The notes under the pieces: generated by a model
Database searches by the model: none
Told to the model about the DNA's origin: nothing
The model's input: the letters and a program-made list of their open reading frames with translations, nothing else
Shown: piece by piece, positions 55,606 to 64,000 of the stretch
Numbering within the stretch: position 1 is the first letter of the stretch
How the letters are laid out: each line of letters begins with the position of its first letter
Program-made: the position numbers and the translations under genes
NCBI GenBank assembly: GCA_030760725.1
Contig: JASWHV010000012.1
Span: forward strand, 49,445,652-49,509,651
Direction: 5' to 3'
Origin: Neostapfia colusana
Taxonomy: Eukaryota; Streptophyta; Magnoliopsida; Poales; Poaceae
Length of the DNA stretch: 64,000 nucleotides

Positions 55606-58600
55606 TGTAACACCCCAAAAATATTGTTAAGACCCTAAATCATGTTAAGAGGGGAATTTAAAAATTTTTTGACGTGTTGCATGTTTTGCGAAAATTCAAA
55701 TTCAAACTGGAATTCAAATTAAACTCAAATCAGAAAAGAAATAGAAAAAGAAAAAGAGAAAACAGAAAAAAACCGGCCAGTGGGCCGAAACTCACCAGCC
55801 GGCCCAGCCAGCGCCCGCGCCAGCCCGCAGCCGCGCGCGCTGCTGCCTCACACTGACAGGCGGGACCCACCCGATCTTCGTCTACCTCGCGACAGCGCCC
55901 GGACTCCCTCGCACCCGAATCAAAACCGATCGGGATTTCGGCGTATCCTTGCTGAATTCTGTTCGTAGGCGACGCGGACATGATCTAAACCACCCCGCCG
56001 CCCTCCCCCGTCTATAAAAATCCTGGCCTCGTTCTGTTTTTCCCACGCGATCGGCTGTTTTTACTACGGTGAGAACCGAGACTTCTCCGGCGAATTCTGG
56101 CCGATCTAAGCTCGGAATTTCCGATCTAACTCGCTGGTCTTGATCCACCGCCTCCGGGGAACCTTGCAGGTGCAGAAAACTCGGTGATTTGCGGTGTAAA
56201 CGCAGCGCCGACGAGCTTCGCCGTGGTTTTGCCTCGGACCTCGTCGCCGATCACCTTCCAGGACCTCCGAGCTCAAGAAAACCCCCGAGGTGAGATCCCC
56301 GACCTCCCCTCTACCGATCTATGCCATAAAATCACAGTTCTAGGAAGAATTCCCGAAGATCCGAAAGTTTCCGGCGAGATCGCCGCTTCCCGCCGCCGGC
56401 AGCGCCGCCCGCGCTCGATCAGAGCGACGTGGCCGCTTGTGCGCCGTTTATTTTAAATCGCACGGTAGGGTTTAAATCCCCGCGTACCGGTTCGATGTTA
56501 TAATCTCGGCCGTCGGTTTAAAATCGGATGGTCCACGTCAGCCCCGCGTTATAAAGACTGGAAATCTTACGTGCTACCCCCTGGGGTTCTTGGGAAATAA
56601 GAGCTAGCCCCGGAAACTTCTGATCTAGCCCCTGGAACTCCAAAAAATCATGTAAATTCATTTAAAAATCAGTTTTAGCCTCTGGACTTAATGAAAATTA
56701 GGAAAAACACCTCTGATAAGTGTAGCTAGACCCCTGGAAATTCTGAAAATAATATTATAGACCCTGTAATGGGGTGAATTTACTTTTTAGCCCTGTTTAG
56801 TATTTAATTTAGGAAATTGAATATGTTGCTAGTGTTTAAAAATTTAAAAGTGGGACAAACATATTGTCAAAATTTAATTAAAGACTTTCTCAGTATTTAG
56901 GAAACTTTGGAGTGAGATAAAAACATATTTTGGGCTGAATTGAATCTGTCTAATTTATTATTCACATTTAGGGACACATTTTTAAGCAATGAATAGTTTT
57001 AGAAAATAGGGAAAATAATTGTGAAATAGTTTACATCAGAGGCAAAGGTCAAAATATGTTATTAAATTATTTAGGACCTGAACCTATTCTGTTTAGATGA
57101 TGTGTATTACTAATTTCATAATAAAGTACATATTTATGCATAGGAAAATAAATCTTAAAATATAGCAACTAGTAAATGATAAATGGAGTTTCTAAAATCC
57201 AAAGAATTCAGTTTAGGGTTGGTAGAAATTATGAAGACACATATGGAGAAGGAAAATACCTTTCATGCATACTTGGTAGCTAAAAGGTGTAGTAATTGAA
57301 TATAAGGAATTTATTTAAATTGGAAACTCATATATATAGTATGTAAGTATAAATGTGAACACAAAAAAGGAATCACATACACATGATTAAAAGTGCATGC
57401 AAGCCACAAATCAACACACATAGAGTAACCACAACACATATAATTGTGAATGACTTTCATAAATGTGAATGTGTGGTTTGTATGAAGTGGAAGTGTGAAC
57501 TATGTCTTATGGATTGTTGTTTTTCTTTTGCTATGTGTGATGGTATGATGTAGAACCTGCTCAAGAGCAAGTTATTCCCTTCCAAGATCAGGACTACCCA
57601 TTTCAAGAGCAGCAGGAAGGAGGCAACTGTCCTTGACCACTTTGATCCTATGCTAGGATGTGTAGCTAGAGTTATTTGCATTGTCAATTGAAATATGAAA
57701 CCCATGTTAGGAAGTTTCCCTAGAATTGCATTACCTTGTTTCCTTGTAGCTTGGGTTGGGATTTACTTTATTATGTCATTTATTATTATGCATATGCTTA
57801 GCCATGCTTACAATGGGATATTTGTGACATGAGATCATCATTTATTTTACCATACTCTTGAATGAGATATTGTGAGTTATGTAGAGGTAGGGATCAAGGC
57901 AAGTTGGATGTTTTGGTTGTGTGCTGGGTGCACGAGACTTGGGTTTGTGTTTAGTACTTGCCTGGATCCTAAGGATCATGGAGCATGTAACCTGGCTTTA
58001 CAGTGCCAACCACATGCTGAGATGGGGCAGCTTGGCCAATTAATTAGGTGTATCCCCGGCGTAGTATGGGTGTGTTGTATGGTGCGGGGAATAGGTGTCA
58101 GCTGGACTACCTTATAAACCGCAAGGCTCAAGAGGGGGCCACTGCAGCGGGGTTGGAGCCTCTTGTATGCTGTTAGGGGTGAAACCTCAATGGGCCCACG
58201 CTCGTCGGGAATCCCTTTGTAAAGGCTTCGTAGTGATCTCCTGGCTACACACCTGGGAAGTGTGAATGTGGTTCGTAGCCACTGGCATAATGGAGGTTCT
58301 TTTAGTCCACCCAACAACGGGGGATGAAATCACTACATGTGGGTACAGTGGTGCAAACTCTGCAGAGGCAAAACTGTCATGACAGCCATGCTCACGGTCA
58401 AGAGCGGCTTGGACTTATTCATGATTAGAGGGTTGATGGTTTTGGAAGTTGTGGATGTTAAGCGGGGAGCTTAACATTGGAAATGACGTTATGGTTATTG
58501 GATTATGATGATGGGATGGGAGATTGGGACCATTTCACCTGTGTAGTAATGTAGGTATTTAATAAGCTAAGGTGATAGGTATTAATTGCGTAGTGCTTTA

Positions 58601-59019
58601 ACCATGAGTTCAACCTCTCCTTGTTCTAGCCATGCATGATATAATTTTCCCACACTTGCTGAGTACCATTGGTACTCAACCTTGCATATTTGTTGGTTTA
58701 TATTGCTGCTCAGGTCAAGATAATGAGGTGGTGTATAATGACCAAGACTTTGGACCCGAAGAAGGTTTCTAGGTTCATGGAGACCCCCGGGCAACGCCTG
58801 TGACGGAGCCCTCAAGAATAATATTCCGCTGCTAGTTTATTTACTTGTGATGAACTTATTATTGTCCATCGAGACATTTGCTATGTAAGACTTATTTATA
58901 TTCGACACCTGGCTTGTAATAAATGATGCTTCACTATTTGTCATCACATGTATGAGAAAATGATCCTGGCATACATGTGATATTCACTCGGTTGTTCTTC
59001 GGAAAAACCGGGTGTGACA
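55606..59019 (+). repeat. 3' LTR of element A
   Basis: 3414 bp, A-type throughout, including the right part where the chimeric copy is B-type (for example CTTATTATTGTCCATCGAG near 58855). It ends GGGTGTGACA at 59019, followed by the target copy GGATT. A TATAAAA box is at 56013-56019. Confidence 0.92.
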
Positions 59020-59099
59020 GGATTCAAGGTTGTCAGATGAGTTTCACAACAGTGGTTTTGCATAAGCATAGTACCTAGAATGCACAGAAAATTGGTAAA

Positions 59100-59395
59100 C
59101 ACATGAAATTCCAAAGTCGTCACCGTCGTCAATAAGATGCTTATTGACGACGGTTATGTCTCCCCGTCGTCAATAATGCCTCGGGTGGGGCCGGCTCTCG
59201 GCCAAATTTGACGACGGCCTTTATAGACGACGGCCACCGTCGTCATTTAGTTTATTGACGACAGTAGTAGGTTAGCCGTTGTCAATTACCATATTATTTT
59301 CGACGGCTGTATCTAGCCGTCGTCAATTAATTTAAAGACGATGGCCCCGTCGTCAATAAATTTGGCCGTCGTCAATGGTCGCTTTTCCTGTAGTG
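59100..59395 (-). repeat. CACTA-2 5' terminal and subterminal repeats
   Basis: Units of TTGACGACGG and CCGTCGTCAAT are repeated about ten times between 59110 and 59380. The terminus TAGTG ends at 59395, followed by the CAT duplication. The match to the array at 24024-24480 and the CAT duplication on both sides tie the two distant ends to one element. Confidence 0.88.
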
Positions 59396-59447
59396 CATAT
59401 ACATATGTAAGTAGAATACATCTCAATTCATAGTTTACAAGTTTTCA

Positions 59448-61184
59448 CTAAAAACCAATAAATTGACGCTCAGTATACTGGCAAAGTTCTAGCACATCAA
59501 CTATTACATCTGCGTCGTCAAAGAATTGCTCTTTTCTTTGGAAAATTTCACGATGCATGAAGTGACACAGTTCAATCGCAATCTTCCCGGGTCCTCCACC
59601 ATGCATATCTCTAGAAATCGGCCATTCTTCATCCACATTCTTCGTGTGCTGCAATGAAACACATAACAAGGTCTAGAATGTGTTGGTGACAACGATAACG
59701 TAATAGTATTAAATACGCTAGTTACAATGAAAATAAACCCCAAAGTATGGAAAATACAATATTGACATTAAGGATAACTTACATCCTCACGATTCACTCT
59801 ATATTTGTAGGCGGTCCGAAGATGCTCGCATACATAATACCCACATAAGACGCTCCCAGAAAACTGCTTGGGAAAAGGATAATATGTTGATATATGCAAT
59901 GCATCCTTATTAGAAGGTCTCTGACCGCCAAGTTTTTTCACGTAAAACCGCCAAGTGCTGTCAAACAAAGAATGTCATATAAGAGTTGTCAACCTATATA
60001 TATGCGTGTATATTAAAAATATCAATAACCGTATCTTCTCAAGATGTCAAGGAAATCTTTGTAAGTATCTTATGAGTAATCGGCTGAGTCCAAGACTGTT
60101 GCCAAACCCTGCGTTGGCATGATGAAGATCATTATGTAGTGTTTACTGCACACGTAAAAACACACGTGTTAAGTTAAAAATTAGCAATAATTGCTATTTC
60201 CATGCCATGTGTCGAACTTACTCGAAGTGGTACGGAGCCTTTACGCGGTCCTTGCCATCTTTCACAAAGTTAAACATGGCATTTCCTATGAAGGCTGCAA
60301 CCTTACTGACAGTTTTTGCTAATATTTTATTCTATTTCTCAACTTTGGGGGCATATTCGGTAGCCCCTAAACGATGATGGTATTTGTTCTTTTTGACAAG
60401 TTCTGAACTATATTCACTTAGGGCTTTAGCCTTAGGTGTGGTCTTTTGATGAACAAATTCTTGCCACTGAACTTGTGTTATTTTTCCCATCTTCTTCTTG
60501 CTAGTGATCTTATTGTCCTTAACATAAGGTCATTCCACTCTTCCAGCCATGAAACTTCTTGCCGCAAGAGACCAATGTTGCTTTCTTTACAGCTTCTTCC
60601 GTACCTTTTGGGAACTTGAATTGTTTCTTTAACTTCTCCCACAACTCATTCTTGTCCGCCTGAGAGAATTTTCTCCAATTCTCGGTTGTGATCGCACGAG
60701 CTCTCTAACAAGACAACCACATGCATTTCGGTACTTTGTAACTGAATCCAGTGGTTCTTTGGGAAGCCCACCTTGACCGACACTTGTTATGTATATGATG
60801 CGGTTCATTGGACCCTTATTGGGACCTTGTTGCCCTCGTTTTTGCTTGACTGAATTTGAGGATTCAACCATTATAGAACCATCTGCGATTTTAGGAGCCG
60901 AAGTCACCTTGTTGTCTTGGCAATTAAGCTAAGTAGAAAAGAATTATTCGGCTTCATATACTTGGCAATTATAAGGCAATTAAACTGCTGGAGTTCAGAT
61001 TCGTGATCCATATCTCGCCTGCAGGATCATATTCTGGGTCGAGATCCTCTGAAGTCTTTTTAATTTTTATATTTGGAAAATGATCCGATGGACTGTGATA
61101 CGAGGCTGAACTGCTGGAGTCACTAAACTCAACATCATCGACTTCATTGTTACTACCAACACCAGTCTTCTTAGGGCTTTCCAT
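59448..61184 (-). pseudogene. CACTA-3 accessory gene with Ulp1-like protease end, decayed
   Basis: The minus-strand gene begins at ATG 61184 (MESPKKTGVGSNNEVDDVEF, acidic and Ser-rich). A conserved plant-transposase segment follows: QGPNKGPMNRIIYITSVGQG and TKYRNACGCLVREL (about 60880-60700), then DKNELWEKLKKQFKFPKG and FHGWKSGMT (about 60655-60530), and ALSEYSSELVKKNKYHHRLG (about 60430-60370), typical of the second CACTA protein. The C-terminal part resembles Ulp1 (C48) cysteine proteases, with a possible His in KHYIMIF, Asp in VLDSADY, and Gln and Cys in KQFSGSVLCGYYVCE (about 59860). The gene ends DVLELCQYTERQF near 59450. Several exons are implied. Frameshifts (near 60660 and 60525) and stops (near 60080) show decay. 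Whether the protease part was ever active is unknown. Confidence 0.65.
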
Positions 61185-62094
61185 GTTAGAACTTAAAAAG
61201 CAACAGAAGGGGTTTCTTGTTATAGTACTAAGTGATTACAAAGACATCCTAATATGTAAAATCACATTCTAATATATAAAATAGAATGAGCATGGTAGAT
61301 TTACAAAGACAACATGTATTTCTGTTATAGTACTCAGTAATTACAAAGACAACATGGACTACCTGTTAGCACAACAAGACTATCTACTTTAACACAACTA
61401 TTCTAAATAACTAGTTGGTGCGGGTATGAACACACACAGAAAATGTAGAAGAAATAATTGAGCTAAATTTGTTTTGCTTACTGATGTAAACAAATAATTT
61501 GCTCTCTAAACAATTTGCTCTGTGGTCCACCTTAAAACAAAATCTAAACAAAAAAATCTAAACAATCTAAAAGGGGGGCTCGGCGCAGTGGGAGAGTGCT
61601 GGCAGCGGGGGAGGTGGGGAGGGGGCAGCACACGGTGGGGGTAGATGCCGGGAAGGAGGAGGCGGCACGGGGAGGATTAAGACGCGGGGGTGTGGCGGCG
61701 ATGGTGTTGGAGAGGGACACAAATAGGAGGAGGGAGGCGGCTGCGAGGGTGAGGACGACACTCGGCTGGCGGCGGGGGCGAGGAGGGAGGCGCCACGGGG
61801 AGGGGGAGGGAAGGAGGCGGTATGTGGGACAGAGAAGGGAGGAGGGAGAGAAAGGAGGAAAGAGGCGGACGTACATAGATGGCAACGGCGACGACGACGA
61901 CGACGAAGCTCGGCGGCCAGGACGGCAAGGACGAAGATCGATGGCGAGGACGGTGAGCACGAAGATCGGCAGCGAGGACGGCGAGGACGAAGCTCGTCGG
62001 CGAAGTAATATTTTGGCAGCCTGACGGCGCCTAAGTGACATCTCTAGTGTTGGGTTTTTTCGAGGAGATCGAGCAGCCTTACATAGGCACAGAT
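61185..62094. other. CACTA-3 spacer with AT-rich and G-rich parts
   Basis: 61185-61560 is AT-rich without a recognisable gene. 61565-62030 is G-rich on the plus strand (GGGGGAGG-type units). It mirrors the G-rich leaders upstream of genes in CACTA-1 and CACTA-2. The ORFs in it are compositional. Confidence 0.5.
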
Positions 62095-62295
62095 TTCCAC
62101 AAAAGGCTCTTCATTAAATACCGTCTGTGAAGATGTATTAGTGCATGCGGTTTGTAAATTATAGTTTAGAACCGCAACCGCCTGAGCGGCCTAATATAGG
62201 TGTAGATTTCATAAGCGGCTCTTAGTTAAACACCGCCTGTGAAAAATGTTTGAATTATGTTATTTCTAGGCGGCCTTATATAGGCTCAGATTTCA
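62095..62295 (-). repeat. CACTA-3 subterminal repeats, inner right block
   Basis: Units related to CACAGGCGGT and ACCGCCTGTGAA recur about six times, matching the left array at 23316-23960. There is no TAGTG terminus here. A further unit occurs at 63787-63835, so the element continues to the right of the exonuclease pseudogene. Confidence 0.7.
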
Positions 62296-63273
62296 CAGGC
62301 TAAGGTGCTCTATAACACGCAGATCGTCGCCGCGTAGGACTGGCAATTTGTAGCCATGTTGCCTGTCATCATCGGAGTCCGTGCTGACGTACCCTGGCAA
62401 GGGGCACTGCTCCCAGACCGGAGATGGTGAGGAAGCCTGACGGGAGAGCAGCAGCACACAAATCTGGTAAGAGGTAAACGCATCGATGTAGGCATACTCC
62501 ACCTGTTGTGGCGACAAGATCACCTTATCCCACTTATCCCACTTGACATCCTTCGCCTTGTCGATGTGCACATTCATCACCTCGAGCACCAGGGTTTTGA
62601 GCGACCCCGACATGAGTTCCGACCGGTGCAGCACCTTCATGGCAAGGTCTCGGAACTCAACAACATTTGCTACCTCGAAGCCGTAGTCCTCGCAACCGCT
62701 TTATGTCGCTACTGATATTGACGCTGGAAAAAATTGTTGTGCGGAAAGGTGAAGAAGTTTTTCAGGGCACTCTCCGAGACATAGTCCACGAGAATGATCA
62801 GGAAGATGAGGCAGTGGCGGCCCACGCAGAGCTGCAGGACGACCGTCTTGTACAACTTGCGACCGCCCGAGTTCTTGACGTCGTACCACTCTGTGTCCAG
62901 GCCGATGATGAGGGGCCCCAGGTTGTTCCCATGAACTTGCAAAAGAAAGTGCTCGACATCGGTGCCGGAGGACGTGACGGTGGTCTTGATCACGGTGCCA
63001 TTCAACATGACCTCGGTGGTATTGGTTGCATCACTTTGGGTCGCCAACTGTGTTGGTTGGAGCCGCCGCAACCAGAGACAACCATCGAGAGCGGTTCACC
63101 GGCGGGCCACCAGAATGTTGCAGCTTGGCTCCCTGGTTGTTCGCCAACGGGCCACCAGAAGGTTGCCGCTTGGCTCCAGCGCTTGACTCCGGGAGCGCCA
63201 ACGACGGTTGCTTGCATTTTCCGCCTTGATGATTAACAATGGGGAGGGGAGACGAGGATCTTACAAACGCCAT
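62293..63273 (-). pseudogene. WRN-like 3'-5' exonuclease, captured gene fragment
   Basis: On the minus strand, three open pieces give parts of a DEDD 3'-5' exonuclease of the plant Werner-like type. Exo I is IIGLDTEWYDV (near 62900), followed by KTVVLQLCVGRHCLIF. Exo II is in NISSDIKRL (near 62730). Exo III is VEYAYIDAFTSYQI (near 62480). Such proteins trim DNA or RNA 3' ends. The N-terminal part has two near-repeats of a KRQPSGGP/KLQHSGGP type. Frame breaks near 63060, 62730 and 62690 inactivate it. The stop codon lies in a CACTA-3 subterminal unit, and such units flank the gene on both sides, so it appears captured by CACTA-3. The host parent gene is not in the window. Confidence 0.7.
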
Positions 63274-64000
63274 GGTTGTGAAGAGCGAGGAAGATGGAAG
63301 GGTGCTGCGAAGAATATGAGGAAGGGTGCTGCGAGGAAGATGAGGAAGGGCATGACAACTGCTTATTATAAAGGCGTTTCAGATTCTAGCGGTTGCAGCA
63401 CCGTCGACGAGGCGCCATAACTGAATGATGGATAATTTGAATTTTAACATGTTGGATTGATTAAAAAAATAAAAAATTCATACATGTATAAGTAAGACAA
63501 TATGTTCATACAAACCAACTTTCATTAGAAGGTCCTTTTTTTAGGAGATATGAAAATCTGAATAATATGTGCATATAAATTAATGTTATTTTTACCATAA
63601 CATAACATTGTTACCTATATAAGTTTTAAACTTTTTATTCTATCTGGTATATATTAATTTTTGAAGAATATAGAAAAAAAATCATTGAGTTTAAACTTAA
63701 TTTGCAGAATCTATACATGTTTGAGTATTTATAATGGAATCTAAATAAAAAATGAACCAAAGAAAGAAGAAACTGAAGAGCAGACCTATGAAGAGGCAGT
63801 TATCGCAGACGGTTTTTAATATCGAACCGCCTGTGAAAAATGTTTACGAATTTTAGAATTAATTAATATTCTTGATCAAAATAAGGGGCTTGTAAAGCCC
63901 AAATTCCAAGTTCTTGTAATATGATTTAGTATTACAGGTGCTCATTAAATTTGACTTGGAAAAACCTTTGAAATTGGCCAGAACATGAAAAATAAATAAA
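63274..64000. other. CACTA-3 right part, mostly AT-rich
   Basis: No gene is seen. 63787-63850 has a subterminal-type pair (TTATCGCAGACGG and ACCGCCTGTGAA). The last 150 bp are AT-rich without a terminus, so the CACTA-3 end is probably beyond the window. Confidence 0.5.

Larger units (their letters stand above)
32733..59019 (+). mobile_element. Gypsy element A (Tekay-like chromovirus) with nested insertions
   Basis: The element begins TGTAACACCCC and ends GGGTGTGACA. It is flanked by TGATT (32728-32732) and GGATT (59020-59024), a duplication with one mismatch. Order: 5' LTR (3425 bp), initiator-Met primer site, an upstream ORF, gag-protease-RT, RNase H-integrase-chromodomain, then the inserted element B, the pol end and purine tract, a chimeric LTR, a duplicated 3' segment and the 3' LTR (3414 bp). 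Without B and the later duplication it would be about 12.7 kb. The chromodomain-like pol end and LTRs over 3 kb point to the Tekay (Del) group. By eye its two LTRs differ at roughly 40 sites. Confidence 0.9.
24024..59395 (-). mobile_element. CACTA-2, complete ends, with nested gypsy elements
   Basis: The left end is CACTACAGAAATCGCG (24024). The right end, read on the minus strand, is CACTACAGGAAAAGCG (from 59395). Both are flanked by the 3-bp duplication CAT (24021-24023 and 59396-59398). Subterminal units of TTATTGACGACGGC are present at both ends. Removing the gypsy complex 32733-59019 and one TSD leaves about 9.1 kb. Accessory and transposase genes are on the minus strand and heavily mutated, so the copy is defective. 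Confidence 0.9.
23316..64000 (-). mobile_element. CACTA-3, split by CACTA-2 and running off the right edge
   Basis: The left terminus CACTACTACAATAAGC at 23316 follows the copia-3 gag and leads into an array of TTATCACAGGCGGT-type units. The same units recur at 62095-62295 and 63787-63850, far to the right. CACTA-2 occupies 24024-59395, so the CACTA-3 parts are 23316-24023 and 59396 onward. Its genes are on the minus strand, placing the 5' end to the right. No TNP2 transposase is visible in the CACTA-3 parts, so this copy looks non-autonomous. It carries a captured exonuclease gene. The candidate TSD is GCC (23313-23315); its partner is outside the window. Confidence 0.75.

Noticed and set aside
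32733..59019. Reading the five long repeats as five separate solo LTRs or three elements
   Set aside because: Target duplications, primer sites, purine tracts and the A/B switch in the third LTR explain them as two nested elements plus one recombination.
61544..62041. 165-codon minus-strand Ser/Pro/Arg ORF
   Set aside because: Low-complexity shadow of a purine-rich tract; no domain.

Overview
The window is plant nuclear DNA, almost certainly from a grass. It contains Ty3/gypsy elements of Tat-like and Tekay-like type, a Sirevirus-like Ty1/copia element with an env-like ORF, several CACTA (En/Spm) transposons with TNP2-type transposases, and a PIF/Harbinger-like fragment. Introns, LTRs, tRNA-iMet primer sites and GC-rich 5' leaders all fit a plant. 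I found no intact host gene, no tRNA or rRNA gene and no CRISPR array. It reads as a repeat nest from an intergenic or pericentromeric region.

Left block (1-16850). CACTA-1 (1-5702, cut by the window edge) carries an apparently intact two-exon TNP2-like transposase on the minus strand. It sits in the integrase end of a minus-strand Tat-like gypsy element (5703-11300) whose 5' LTR holds a roughly 110-bp tandem repeat rich in CACGTG boxes. That gypsy element abuts a decayed Sirevirus (11301-16850). The Sirevirus also took a solo LTR of the same gypsy family in its reverse transcriptase (12876-13993, TSD GCCTC).

Middle (16851-23315). There is an unassigned stretch, then a degraded copia element with a 3' LTR (about 17760-21539), a Harbinger-like fragment with a Myb/SANT-type ORF (21802 to about 22880), and the 5' end of a third copia element (to 23315).

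Right block (23316-64000) is a multi-level nest. The third copia element was hit by CACTA-3 (starts 23316, runs off the right edge). CACTA-3 was hit by CACTA-2 (24024-59395, TSD CAT). CACTA-2 was hit by Tekay-like gypsy element A (32733-59019, TSD TGATT/GGATT). Element A was hit by its relative element B (41979-52020, TSD GAAGA). Later, unequal recombination between the 3' LTRs of B and A added a chimeric LTR (52108-55518) and a second copy of an 87-bp 3' segment. Beyond CACTA-2, CACTA-3 carries a decayed accessory gene with an Ulp1-like cysteine-protease end and a captured, frameshifted WRN-like exonuclease gene.

The most unusual feature is a 259-codon ORF upstream of gag in element A, whose N-terminus is retained in element B. 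Its first 20 residues align without gaps to the histone H3 tail and keep TARKSTGG, including the K9/S10 equivalent. The pol gene of the same family ends in a chromodomain-like segment, the module class that reads H3K9 methylation. This suggests a histone-mimic protein encoded by a chromovirus.
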